A stretch of 34,138 nt of DNA, taken from positions 1-34,138 of the forward strand of contig JAHEIN010000011.1 of assembly GCA_024639335.1 (NCBI GenBank), in the 5' to 3' direction. The notes beneath the pieces are model-generated. The model searched no databases and was not told the DNA's origin. It saw only the letters and a list, made by a program, of their open reading frames with translations. The translations under genes were made by a program, and so were the position numbers. This document shows, piece after piece, positions 6,827 to 14,990 of this stretch. Positions within the stretch are counted from its first letter, which is position 1. Every line of letters starts with the position of its first letter. The DNA is from a bacterium. GTDB taxonomy: Bacteria > Actinomycetota > Acidimicrobiia > Spongiisociales > ZC4RG35.

Positions 6827-9550
6827 ATGAGCGCACAAGACACCGATGCATTACTGCGAGCGGACATCCGGAGGTTGGGGTCCCAGCTCGGCGACGCGCT
6901 CATCCGTCAACACGGGCCAGAGCTACTCGAGCTGGTCGAGCGGGTTCGCACTCTCACCAAGGAGGGCCGATCCAGCGGCGGCGAGTTTCAGGAGCTCGAC
7001 CAGCTCCTGAGATCTTTGGACATCGAACAGACCATCAACCTGGTTCGGGCGTTCTCGGCGTACTTCTATCTCGCCAATGTCGCCGAGCAGACCCATCGAG
7101 TAGGCGATCTGACGATGCTCGACTCGGACCGCACGCTTGCAGCCACCGTCGATCGGATCCTCGAGGCGGATCTCGATCCCGAGTTGGTGACCGGCGTGCT
7201 CGATCGCCTGGAGCTGCGGCCCGTCTTCACGGCACACCCGACAGAAGCGGCCAGGCGCACCCTGCTCACGAAGCTCGGCACCATCGCAGAGCTCTTGGAC
7301 GACCGGCTCAGCCCACGCAGGACCGAGGCCGAGCTCGAGCGTATCGACCGTCGAGTCGCCGAGATCATCGATCAGATCTGGCAAACCAACGAACTGCGCT
7401 CTGCCCGGCCGCAACCGATCGATGAGGCGAGGTCGGCGATCTTCTATCTCGGCCAGCTCGAGACCGAGGTCCTGCCCGGGTTGGGCGAAGACATCTCGAT
7501 TCAACTCGAGCGCCTGGGCAGGCCTCGCACGAGATTCGGCGTCCCGGTCCGGTTCGGCACCTGGGTAGGAGGCGACCGAGACGGAAACCCGTCGGTGACA
7601 GCGGAGACCACGCTGTCGGTGCTCGAGGTGCAGCACGACCATGGCCTTCGGAATCTCATCGAGATGATCGAAGTCGCCGCAGAGGAGATGTCGACGTCCT
7701 CGGCCATTCGAGGAGTGAGCGAGGAACTGGGACAGAGTCTCGAACAGGACCGTTCGCATCTCCCGGGCGTCTGGGAGCGTTTTCGCACCCTCAACGCCGA
7801 GGAGCCGTACAGGTTGAAGTGTGCGTACATCCATCAACGGCTCAGGAACACCCGCAGCCGCATCGCCGACGGGTCGAAGCACGTTCCCGGTGAGGACTAT
7901 CGCGTGCCACAGGATCTGGTCGACGAGCTCGAGATCATGCATCGGTCGTTGGCCGCCGACAGCGGGCAGCTGATCGCCGATGGCGTGCTCCGACGGGTCA
8001 CGGCCACGGCATCCACTTTCGGCTTCCACATGGCCACGATGGATGTTCGCGAGCATGCCGAACGACATCATGAAGTGCTGGACCAACTGTTCCAGCGCGT
8101 CCACATCCAATACAGCAACCTCAGCCGCGAGGACCGCACCGAGCTGCTGAAAGAAGAGCTCGGAAGCCGCCGCCCGCTGTCCTCGCCGGCCACCTCTCTC
8201 GAAGGCCGGGCCCAGGTCACTTTCGACTCGTTCCGGGCGATCACGGAGGCGCTGGATCGCTTCGGCGATGACGTGATCGAGAGCTACATCATCTCGATGA
8301 CGCGTGACATCGACGACGTTCTGGCTGCCGCCGTGCTGGGGCGCGAGACCGGTTTGATCGATCTCCACGGTGGGGTAGCCCGCATTGGATTCGTCCCGCT
8401 GTTCGAGACGATCGAGGAGCTGAGGCGAGCCGGCGATCTGCTCGACAGCCTCTTGTCGTGCGAGCCCTATCGGAAGATCGTCGCAATGAACGGGAACGTC
8501 CAGGAGGTCATGCTGGGCTACTCGGACTCGAACAAGTTCGGCGGGATCATGACATCGCAGTGGGAGATCTACAAGGCCCAGCGCCTGCTGCGGAGCTCCG
8601 CGCAGCGACACGGAATCACGTTACGGCTCTTTCACGGCCGTGGTGGGACGATCGGGCGCGGTGGCGGCCCAACGCACCAGGCGATCCTCGCCCAGCCCTT
8701 CGGGACGATCGACGGCCCGATCAAGGTGACCGAACAGGGCGAAGTCATCTCCGACAAGTACGGCCTTCCTCCGATCGCCGCCAGAAATCTCGAGCTGGCA
8801 CTCTCGTCGGTACTCGAGGCCTCGCTGCTCCACCGGGTGTCCCGCCAGCCGAAGGACGTGCTCGATGTCTGGACGTCGACGATGGAGGCCGTATCGGACG
8901 CTGCCTTTGCGAAGTACCGGGCGCTGGTCGAGTCGCCCGGACTCGTCGACTACTTCCTGTCGGCGACCCCGGTGGAGGAACTCGGTCAGATGAACATCGG
9001 TTCGCGTCCGTCCCGACGCCCTGGCGGCGGAGGTGCCGGCCTCGAGGATCTGCGGGCGATTCCATGGGTGTTCGGCTGGACCCAGTCACGCCAGATCGTT
9101 CCCGGCTGGTTCGGCGTCGGGACCGGCATCGAGACGTTCCGATCGGAACACGGGGACGATGCCCTCAGAGAGATGATGGACAAGTGGCTGTTTCTCCAGA
9201 CGTTCGTGTCCAATGTCGAGATGACCTTGACCAAGACCGACATGGCCATCGCCCAGCGATACGTCGAACAGCTCGTCCCGGAGGAACACCGCCATCTGTT
9301 CGACGTGATCCGGGACGAGTACGAGCGGACCGCCGAGCAGATCGCGTGGATGACAGGTAGTGGGCTGATGGAGCGCCTCCCGGTTCTCAAGCGAACGCTG
9401 TCGGTACGTGACAACTACCTCAACCCGCTCAACTTCCTTCAGATCGCCCTGCTGGAACGCAGCCGCAGCGACCACGACGACCCCGACACTGCCCGCGCAC
9501 TCCTGCTCACAGTCAACGGCGTCGCCGCCGGGATGCGCAACACGGGTTGA
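6827..9550 (+). CDS. ppc: Phosphoenolpyruvate carboxylase
   Basis: PEPC carboxylates phosphoenolpyruvate to oxaloacetate and refills the citric-acid cycle. I start at ATG 6827 (MSAQDTDALLRADIRRLGSQ, 907 aa), the usual size; the track's 6413 start adds 138 residues of non-coding spacer. Key motifs are VFTAHPTEAARRT with catalytic His137, GTWVGGDRDGNPSVT, VMLGYSDSNKFGGIMTSQ, LFHGRGGTIGRGGGPTHQAI, a GSRPSRR segment and the invariant C-terminus MRNTG. All catalytic segments are present. It is the first gene of the plus-strand metabolic block and appears monocistronic, with a hairpin just after the stop. Confidence 0.98.
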   Translation: MSAQDTDALLRADIRRLGSQLGDALIRQHGPELLELVERVRTLTKEGRSSGGEFQELDQLLRSLDIEQTINLVRAFSAYFYLANVAEQTHRVGDLTMLDSDRTLAATVDRILEADLDPELVTGVLDRLELRPVFTAHPTEAARRTLLTKLGTIAELLDDRLSPRRTEAELERIDRRVAEIIDQIWQTNELRSARPQPIDEARSAIFYLGQLETEVLPGLGEDISIQLERLGRPRTRFGVPVRFGTWVGGDRDGNPSVTAETTLSVLEVQHDHGLRNLIEMIEVAAEEMSTSSAIRGVSEELGQSLEQDRSHLPGVWERFRTLNAEEPYRLKCAYIHQRLRNTRSRIADGSKHVPGEDYRVPQDLVDELEIMHRSLAADSGQLIADGVLRRVTATASTFGFHMATMDVREHAERHHEVLDQLFQRVHIQYSNLSREDRTELLKEELGSRRPLSSPATSLEGRAQVTFDSFRAITEALDRFGDDVIESYIISMTRDIDDVLAAAVLGRETGLIDLHGGVARIGFVPLFETIEELRRAGDLLDSLLSCEPYRKIVAMNGNVQEVMLGYSDSNKFGGIMTSQWEIYKAQRLLRSSAQRHGITLRLFHGRGGTIGRGGGPTHQAILAQPFGTIDGPIKVTEQGEVISDKYGLPPIAARNLELALSSVLEASLLHRVSRQPKDVLDVWTSTMEAVSDAAFAKYRALVESPGLVDYFLSATPVEELGQMNIGSRPSRRPGGGGAGLEDLRAIPWVFGWTQSRQIVPGWFGVGTGIETFRSEHGDDALREMMDKWLFLQTFVSNVEMTLTKTDMAIAQRYVEQLVPEEHRHLFDVIRDEYERTAEQIAWMTGSGLMERLPVLKRTLSVRDNYLNPLNFLQIALLERSRSDHDDPDTARALLLTVNGVAAGMRNTG

Positions 9551-9556
9551 GTCGGG

Positions 9557-9577
9557 CCGGCGCCCTTCCGCCGCCGG
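9557..9577 (+). terminator. Candidate hairpin terminator after ppc
   Basis: A 6-bp G/C stem (CCGGCG/CGCCGG) with a 9-nt loop begins 7 nt after the ppc stop. There is no U-run, so it may be a weak or non-canonical terminator. Confidence 0.35.
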
Positions 9578-9706
9578 TTCTCAGTCATCGGTCATCGGCT
9601 CTGGCCAACGGTTCGGAGATAGACGGTTGCTGTCGTCCTCACAGTTCAGGGTTTGTTTCGGGATGTCAGGGCGGACTAGCTCCGGAGTCGTGGTTTGCTG
9701 GCGGGC

Positions 9707-11119
9707 ATGAAGAACACGAGTTTGATGGTGATCCTCGCATTGGTGGCGACGGCGTGCACTGCCGCGGTCGAATCGACGACGACCACCCTCTCCGACACGC
9801 CTCCGACGACTGTCACCCCCGAGACGACAACGACGACCGCTCCGTCCCCGGCGGGGCCGTTCGGTGAGGCGCCTGAAGTGCCTGACGGGCCGCTGTCGGA
9901 GGAGGCGATCGCGGCCGTGGATGCGATCTTCGATCGGCTCGACCGACCCATTGCCGCCTCGCACCTCGCGGCGTTCGCCGACACCGGAGACGCGAGGCTC
10001 GTCTGGCTGCTCGCCGATCTCCTCAGGTTCTCTTCTGCCCCGTCGGTCAACGAATCCGCCGTACGGGCAGCGTCGGACCTGGCCGGCGTCGAGTTCTCCG
10101 GTCCCGTCTCGTGGGTGTCCATCTCCGATCATCTCATCGCATGGGATCTGCCGTCGTTCCCGGGATACGAGTCGTACAAAGGGCGGCTCTACACCCACAT
10201 CGACCCTCGGTGGGACTTCCTCTTCAGCGATCCGAACGACATCGACTACCGGCTGCTGTCGTGGGGAGGCGTCCCACCCGACGACAGGCCGTTCGGAGAC
10301 GCCGAACCGTGCCGGCTCGGCTGCATCCCCTCGCTCGACGAGCCGGCCGTCACCGACGCCGCAGGCGGAGCCTGGTACCCCGAAGAACGGATCGTCTTCG
10401 GCGTCGAGATCAACGGCGCGACCCGCGCCTACCCGAAGAACATCATGGAAGTCCACGAGATGGTCAACGACACGCTCGGCGGTCGGGATTTCGGGCTCCC
10501 CTACTGCACGTTGTGCGGATCGGCCCAGGTGTTCTTCACCGACGATGTCGACGGGTTCGATCGACCAATCCTGCGGACGTCGGGCCTGCTGTCCCGGTCC
10601 AACAAGGTGATGTACGACCTGATCACCGAGTCGGTGTTCGACACGTTCACCGGCCGAGCGATCTCCGGACCGCTCTTCGAGGCCGGCCTCACACTCCCCC
10701 AAGGCTCGGTCGTCGTCTCGACCTGGGGCGACTGGAAGGCGGATCACCCCGAGACGACGATCGTTGCCCCGGACGGCGGCATCGGCCGCACCTACCGCCT
10801 CGACCCGTTGGGTGGCCGTGACGATCGAGGACCGATCTTCCCGATCGGCGAACGAGACCAACGGCTGACGGTTCAGTCCCAGGTCGTTGGGGTCGTTTCA
10901 GCCGACGGGACAGAGGTCGCCTTCCCGGCCGCCGAGGCCCGCCAACAACTCGAAGATGGCGTGCCGGTCGAACTGGCCGGGATCACTCTCGAGCTCGACG
11001 GATCGGGTCTGATCGCCTTCGAGAACGGCGAACAGGTTGCCTCCCACCAGTCCTTCTGGTTCGCCTGGAGCCAGTTCCATCCAGCTACCAAGCTCTGGTC
11101 TCCGATTGGGAACGATTGA
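9707..11119 (+). CDS. DUF3179 domain lipoprotein
   Basis: The start is ATG 9707 (MKNTSLMVIL, 470 aa) rather than the track's TTG four codons upstream. A lipoprotein signal with lipobox VATAC (Cys17) is followed by a long Thr-rich linker (about 22-50). The conserved part matches DUF3179: VFGVEINGATRAYPKNIMEV, then DFGLPYCTLCGSAQVF (Cys267 and Cys270), LYDLITESVFDTFTGRAISG-like sequence and a C-terminal WFAWSQFHPATKLW. The family is widespread in exported proteins but has no established function. Cys202 and Cys206 form a second close pair that could bind metal or form a disulfide. The gene stands alone between ppc and upp. Confidence 0.87.
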   Translation: MKNTSLMVILALVATACTAAVESTTTTLSDTPPTTVTPETTTTTAPSPAGPFGEAPEVPDGPLSEEAIAAVDAIFDRLDRPIAASHLAAFADTGDARLVWLLADLLRFSSAPSVNESAVRAASDLAGVEFSGPVSWVSISDHLIAWDLPSFPGYESYKGRLYTHIDPRWDFLFSDPNDIDYRLLSWGGVPPDDRPFGDAEPCRLGCIPSLDEPAVTDAAGGAWYPEERIVFGVEINGATRAYPKNIMEVHEMVNDTLGGRDFGLPYCTLCGSAQVFFTDDVDGFDRPILRTSGLLSRSNKVMYDLITESVFDTFTGRAISGPLFEAGLTLPQGSVVVSTWGDWKADHPETTIVAPDGGIGRTYRLDPLGGRDDRGPIFPIGERDQRLTVQSQVVGVVSADGTEVAFPAAEARQQLEDGVPVELAGITLELDGSGLIAFENGEQVASHQSFWFAWSQFHPATKLWSPIGND

Positions 11120-11193
11120 GCTCGTCCGCCGGGTGAACTGTGAACTCCTGAGCCGACCGGTACGCTCGCTCCGAATCCCAGGGAGGACCGAGC

Positions 11194-11814
11194 GTGCCAT
11201 TGACCGTCGTGGAACATCCGATCGCCATGCATTACCTGACCGTGCTGCGACAACGGTCGACCAGCTCTCCGGTCTTCCGGGCCGCCGCCAAGAAGCTGGC
11301 GTTCCTCCTCGTTGCAGAGGCGACGACGGATCTCGAGACGAAGCTGGTCGAGATCGAGACGCCGCTCGAGGGCATGGAGGCTCCAGTCCTGGCGAAGCCG
11401 ACAGCCGCGGTTGCCGTGTTTCGTGCTGGGCTCGGGCTGATCGATGCCGCCGTCGAGTTGCTGCCCGACGTCAAGATCGGTTACGCCGGCGTCCAGCGCA
11501 ACGAAGAGACCGCCGAGCCGATGGAGTACTACACCAAGTTCCCGGAGATGACCGACGCCCGAGTCCTCATCCTCGAGCCGATGCTGGCGACCGGAGGTTC
11601 GCTGTCATGGGCCGTGAACAAGGTGAAGGAGCACGGTGCCACGGACATCACTGCCGTGTGTGTGGTGGCTGCCCCGATCGGGGTCGAGCGCATGGAGCAG
11701 GAGCATCCCGATGTACGAGTCGTGACTGCTGCGCTCGACCGTGATCTCGACCACAACTTCTACATCCGCCCCGGTCTCGGCGACATGGGCGACCGCCTGT
11801 TCGGGACGGTGTGA
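11194..11814 (+). CDS. upp: Uracil phosphoribosyltransferase
   Basis: UPRT joins uracil and PRPP to give UMP. The 206-aa length is normal. The start is GTG 11194, with GGGAGGA 6 nt upstream. The N-terminus has HPIAMHYLTVLRQRSTSSPVFR-type sequence, the PRPP-binding loop is VLILEPMLATGGS (124-136), and the C-terminal uracil-binding segment is IRPGLGDMGDRLFGT. A TACGCT hexamer at 11161 could be a -10 box. The GTGA overlap with the next gene ties it to a salvage operon with deoB and deoA. Confidence 0.97.
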   Translation: MPLTVVEHPIAMHYLTVLRQRSTSSPVFRAAAKKLAFLLVAEATTDLETKLVEIETPLEGMEAPVLAKPTAAVAVFRAGLGLIDAAVELLPDVKIGYAGVQRNEETAEPMEYYTKFPEMTDARVLILEPMLATGGSLSWAVNKVKEHGATDITAVCVVAAPIGVERMEQEHPDVRVVTAALDRDLDHNFYIRPGLGDMGDRLFGTV

Positions 11815-12092
11815 GCGACCTCTCGCCCTTCGCCAGAGCGGTACACGATGTCGTCGCCGCCATCGGTGAGGGTGATGTCATGACCTACGGCGAAGTCGCC
11901 GCCGAGGCAGGCCACCCGGGAGCAGCGCGGGGTGTGGGATCGGTCATGCGGGCGAGCGAAGGACTCCCCTGGTGGCGAGTGGTGAACTCCTGTCTGCGGA
12001 TCTCGACCGACCCGCCCCAACGCCAGGCGGACCTGCTCCGCACAGAAGGCTGGGACATCGACCCCATCACACACCGACTGTTGGGTCACTGA
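11811..12092 (+). CDS. Alkyltransferase-like protein (MGMT fold, no catalytic Cys)
   Basis: This 93-aa protein covers only the C-terminal DNA-binding domain of O6-alkylguanine-DNA alkyltransferases. GDVMTYGEVAAEAGHPGAARGVGSVM fits the helix-turn-helix and arginine-finger region (R40). The active-site motif, PCHRV in true alkyltransferases, reads PWWRV (W54-W55). Loss of Cys makes repair by alkyl transfer impossible by the known mechanism. Known ATL proteins, usually PWHR, bind alkylated bases and pass them to nucleotide-excision repair. The GTG start overlaps the upp stop by 4 bp, so translation is probably coupled to upp. Confidence 0.9.
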   Translation: MSDLSPFARAVHDVVAAIGEGDVMTYGEVAAEAGHPGAARGVGSVMRASEGLPWWRVVNSCLRISTDPPQRQADLLRTEGWDIDPITHRLLGH

Positions 12093-12143
12093 AACTGTCG
12101 ACTGTCAGCGGTCAACCGTGGACTCACGGGCCATACTGGCCAC

Positions 12144-13328
12144 ATGAGCGTTCTCGACCGTGCAGTCATTCTCGTCATGGACTCCGTCGGCGCCGGCGAG
12201 GCACCCGATGCGGCCGACTACGGCGACGAGGGATCCGACACACTCGGCCACACCGCCCAGGTGGTTGGTGGACTCGACCTCCCCAACCTGGGAGCCGCCG
12301 GACTGGGAAACCTGCACGGCAGCATCCTCGGCGTTCCTCCCGTGGAGCACCCCACCATGGCATTCGGCCGCAACCAGGAAGTCTCCGAGGGCAAGGACTC
12401 GACCACCGGGCACTGGGAGATCGCCGGGATCGTGACCACCGATCCGCAGGCGACGTTCACCCACACCGGGTTCCCCGCCAAGCTGGTCGAGTCGGTGGAA
12501 CTCGAAGCCGGAGTCACCTTCATCGGCAACTACGCCGCGTCGGGCACCGTGATCATCGACGACCTCGGCCCCGAGCACATCGAGACCGGAAACCCGATCC
12601 TCTACACCTCTGCCGATTCGGTGTTCCAGATCGCCGCCCACAACGACGTGATCCCATTGGAGCGTCTGTACGAGATCTGCCGGGTCGCCCGTAGACACTG
12701 CAACGACTTCAACATCGGCCGGGTGATCGCCCGGCCCTTCATCGGCGAGCCGGGAGACTTCAAGCGCACCTATGACCGGCAAGACTTCGCCATGCCACCG
12801 CACTCGCTGACGGTGCTCGACAACGCCAAGTCGGCGGGAATGTCTGTCTATGGGATCGGCAAGATCGAAGATCTCTTCGCAGGACAGGGGTTGACCGACG
12901 CAGTTCACACCGAAGGCGACCGTGACGGGCTCGAGAAGACGCTGGACGCGATCAGGAATCGCACCGAGAAGGGGATCATCTTCACGAACCTCGTCGATCT
13001 GGACATGACCTACGGGCATCGTGAGAACCCGGAAGGCTACGCAGAGGGCCTCGCGCTCATCGACTCCTACCTTCCCGATCTGTTGGCGGAGCTCGGCGAC
13101 AAGGACCTGCTGTTCATCACCGCCGACCACGGCAACGATCCCACTGACGGCGACACCGATCACACCCGCGAGTACACGCCGCTGCTCGTCGGAGGCATGA
13201 GCGCCGCCGGCGTCGATCTCGGGATTCGCAAGCAGTACTGCGACATCGCCGCCACCATCGCCGAAGGGCTCGAGTTGCCGCTCCCATTCCAGGGCGAGTC
13301 GTTCCTCGAGGAGGTCAGCGGATCGTGA
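12144..13328 (+). CDS. deoB: Phosphopentomutase
   Basis: DeoB interconverts (deoxy)ribose 1-phosphate and 5-phosphate. The 394-aa sequence has alkaline-phosphatase-superfamily metal-site motifs: RAVILVMDSVGAGEAPDA near the N-terminus, VDLDMTYGHRENPEGY and ITADHGNDPT followed by DHTREYTPLL. The family loop is GKDSTTGHWE, where Ser86 stands at what I take to be the phosphoacceptor Thr position. It starts 51 bp after the alkyltransferase-like gene, and its stop overlaps the deoA start by 4 bp. Product and neighbour act in sequence: deoA releases the sugar 1-phosphate and deoB converts it for central metabolism. Confidence 0.97.
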   Translation: MSVLDRAVILVMDSVGAGEAPDAADYGDEGSDTLGHTAQVVGGLDLPNLGAAGLGNLHGSILGVPPVEHPTMAFGRNQEVSEGKDSTTGHWEIAGIVTTDPQATFTHTGFPAKLVESVELEAGVTFIGNYAASGTVIIDDLGPEHIETGNPILYTSADSVFQIAAHNDVIPLERLYEICRVARRHCNDFNIGRVIARPFIGEPGDFKRTYDRQDFAMPPHSLTVLDNAKSAGMSVYGIGKIEDLFAGQGLTDAVHTEGDRDGLEKTLDAIRNRTEKGIIFTNLVDLDMTYGHRENPEGYAEGLALIDSYLPDLLAELGDKDLLFITADHGNDPTDGDTDHTREYTPLLVGGMSAAGVDLGIRKQYCDIAATIAEGLELPLPFQGESFLEEVSGS

Positions 13329-14629
13329 ACACCGTCGAACTGATCGAACGCAAACGCGACGGCGGTGTGCTCAGGGCCGAGGAGATCAAGTGGCTCATCA
13401 CTTCATACACCAACGACACGGTGGCCGACTACCAGATGTCGGCGATGACGATGGCGATCTTCCTCAACGGTTTGAACGCCGAGGAGCTGGCAGCCTGGAC
13501 GGAGGCGATGCTGCATTCGGGCGACGTGCTCGACTTCAGCGACATCGACGCGCCGAAGGCCGACAAGCACTCGACCGGAGGTGTCGGGGACAAGGTGTCG
13601 ATCCCCCTCGGCCCGATGGTCGCAGTCTGCGGGGTCGCCATCCCGATGATGTCGGGGCGAGGCCTCGGGCACACCGGCGGGACGCTCGACAAGCTCGAAT
13701 CCATCCCCGGCTTCACGACCGGGCTCGATCCGGACACGTTTCGCAAGGTGCTCGACGAGACCGGGTTGGTCCTGGCCGGGCAGTCGGAGACGCTGGTTCC
13801 GGCTGACCGCAAGCTCTACGCGCTCCGGGACGCCAGCGGGACCGTGGCGTCGATCCCGTTGATCTCCAGCTCGATCATGTCGAAGAAGCTGGCGGAGGGC
13901 CTCGATGCGCTCGTCCTGGACGTGAAGTTCGGTTCAGGTGCGTTCATGACCGACGTCGGTCGCGCACGGGAGCTGGCCGAGACGATGGTCGGCATCGGCA
14001 AGAGCTACGGCGTCGACACCGTCGCGCTCATGACCGACATGAACACTCCTCTCGGCCGAAAGGTCGGCAACGCCAACGAGATCGCCGAGTCGATCGAGGT
14101 TCTGCGCGGCGAGGGCCCAGAGGATCTCACCGAGGTGACGATGGAACTCGGTGTGCAGATGCTGCTCCAGACCGGCGTTGTCTCCACGGCCGAGGGTGCC
14201 AGGGCCGACCTCCAGCGATGCGTAGACGACGGGTCGGCGCTCGAGAAGTTCATGGAGGTCGTCGAAGCGCAAGGCGGAGACCCCGCCGCCATCGAGAACC
14301 CCGACCTGCTGCCATCGACCGGCAAGCACTGGACGATCGAAGCCAAGCAGGCCGGCTATGTCACGGTCTGCGACGCCCGCTCAGTGGGTGTCGCCGGTAT
14401 GCGGCTCGGAGCCGGAAGAGCCCGCAAAGAAGACACGATCGACCCCGCCGTCGGGATCACGATCCTGGCGAAGCCCGGCGACGAGGTCGAAGTAGGCACC
14501 CCTCTCGCCGTCCTCGAATACCGCCACCAGGCCCGCCTCGATGAGGCGTTGAGGATCCTCGAGAACTCCTGGACGATCACCGATGAGCCACCAGAGCCAA
14601 CGCCGCTGATTCTCGACTTGATCGAATAG
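13325..14629 (+). CDS. deoA: Thymidine/pyrimidine-nucleoside phosphorylase
   Basis: The enzyme phosphorolyses thymidine (and, in Pdp types, uridine) to base and sugar 1-phosphate. The 434-aa length fits. The N-terminal helical domain has the signature KHSTGGVGDKVS (81-92), then MSGRGLGHTGGTLDKLESIPG, which binds phosphate and nucleoside. The C-terminal alpha/beta domain has VGVAGMRLGAGRARKEDTID-type sequence. The GTG start lies within GTGA, overlapping the deoB stop. Sequence alone does not separate DeoA from the broader-specificity Pdp. Confidence 0.95.
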   Translation: MNTVELIERKRDGGVLRAEEIKWLITSYTNDTVADYQMSAMTMAIFLNGLNAEELAAWTEAMLHSGDVLDFSDIDAPKADKHSTGGVGDKVSIPLGPMVAVCGVAIPMMSGRGLGHTGGTLDKLESIPGFTTGLDPDTFRKVLDETGLVLAGQSETLVPADRKLYALRDASGTVASIPLISSSIMSKKLAEGLDALVLDVKFGSGAFMTDVGRARELAETMVGIGKSYGVDTVALMTDMNTPLGRKVGNANEIAESIEVLRGEGPEDLTEVTMELGVQMLLQTGVVSTAEGARADLQRCVDDGSALEKFMEVVEAQGGDPAAIENPDLLPSTGKHWTIEAKQAGYVTVCDARSVGVAGMRLGAGRARKEDTIDPAVGITILAKPGDEVEVGTPLAVLEYRHQARLDEALRILENSWTITDEPPEPTPLILDLIE

Positions 14630-14643
14630 CTCGCTGCGCTCGC
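14629..14643. repeat. GCTCGCTGCGCTCGC intergenic motif
   Basis: GCTCGCTGCGCTCGC begins on the last base of the deoA stop codon. A near copy (GCTCGCTGGCGCTCGC) follows etfA at 16708. Both lie just after a stop codon on the plus strand, so they may be REP-like elements or part of termination signals. Confidence 0.4.
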
Positions 14644-14649
14644 ATGCTC

Positions 14650-14677
14650 GGGCCGGCGCCCTCACAGCTACCGGCCC
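14650..14677 (+). terminator. Candidate hairpin terminator after deoA
   Basis: GGGCCGG (14650-14656) pairs perfectly with CCGGCCC (14671-14677) around a 14-nt loop, 20 nt after the deoA stop. No U-run follows. The left part shares GGGCCGGCGCCCT with the hairpin after ppc. Confidence 0.4.
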
Positions 14678-14931
14678 CTTGGCTGTTGACCATTGGCCTC
14701 ACGGGCCGCAACCTGGATCGCGAGCCCGAGCACCGCTGCCGGCACGGCATCGCGCTCGCCTCGCTCCGCATGACCGGACCATTCGTCCCTCGCTCAGACC
14801 GGTTCGCATGGTCGCGCGGCGGCCTCCCCCACAGAATCGACCTCCCAGCCTCGAACAACGCCCGCCACGTGGAGCCAGATGCCACCAGCCAGAAGCCAAG
14901 AGCTGCGAGCGCATCGAGCTCCCGGATTCCT

Positions 14932-14953
14932 TTACCGACCATTCGGTCGGTAA
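14932..14953. promoter_or_regulatory. Perfect palindromic operator upstream of etfBA (TetR-type shape)
   Basis: TTACCGACC and GGTCGGTAA are perfect inverted 9-mers around ATTC, ending 37 bp before the etfB start. Palindromes of the form ACCGAC-n-GTCGGT are typical TetR-family operators controlling fatty-acid and acyl-CoA metabolism genes, which fits an electron-transfer flavoprotein operon. The regulator is not encoded in this window. Confidence 0.65.
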
Positions 14954-14990
14954 CCTTGGACGCAACCCGAACGAGCAAGGAGTACAGCCG

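Larger units (their letters stand above)
14630..14990. other. 361-bp spacer between deoA and etfB
   Basis: I see no gene here. The short frames in the track lack family resemblance. It holds a REP-like motif, a terminator-like hairpin for the salvage operon, about 250 bp of unremarkable G/C-rich sequence and the palindromic operator upstream of etfB. Confidence 0.7.

Noticed and set aside
6923-8611. 562-aa minus-strand frame opposite ppc
   Set aside because: It is a codon-mirror shadow of ppc, whose catalytic motifs are all intact on the plus strand.
9581-10861. 426-aa minus-strand frame opposite the DUF3179 gene
   Set aside because: Antisense shadow, with Arg/Asp/Val-rich mirror composition and no domain.
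12105-13163. 352-aa minus-strand frame opposite deoB
   Set aside because: Shadow of deoB; no recognisable motif.
14630-14990. Small protein gene in the deoA-etfB spacer (116-aa frame at 14644)
   Set aside because: No ribosome site and no domain, and the frame reads through a hairpin and the operator.
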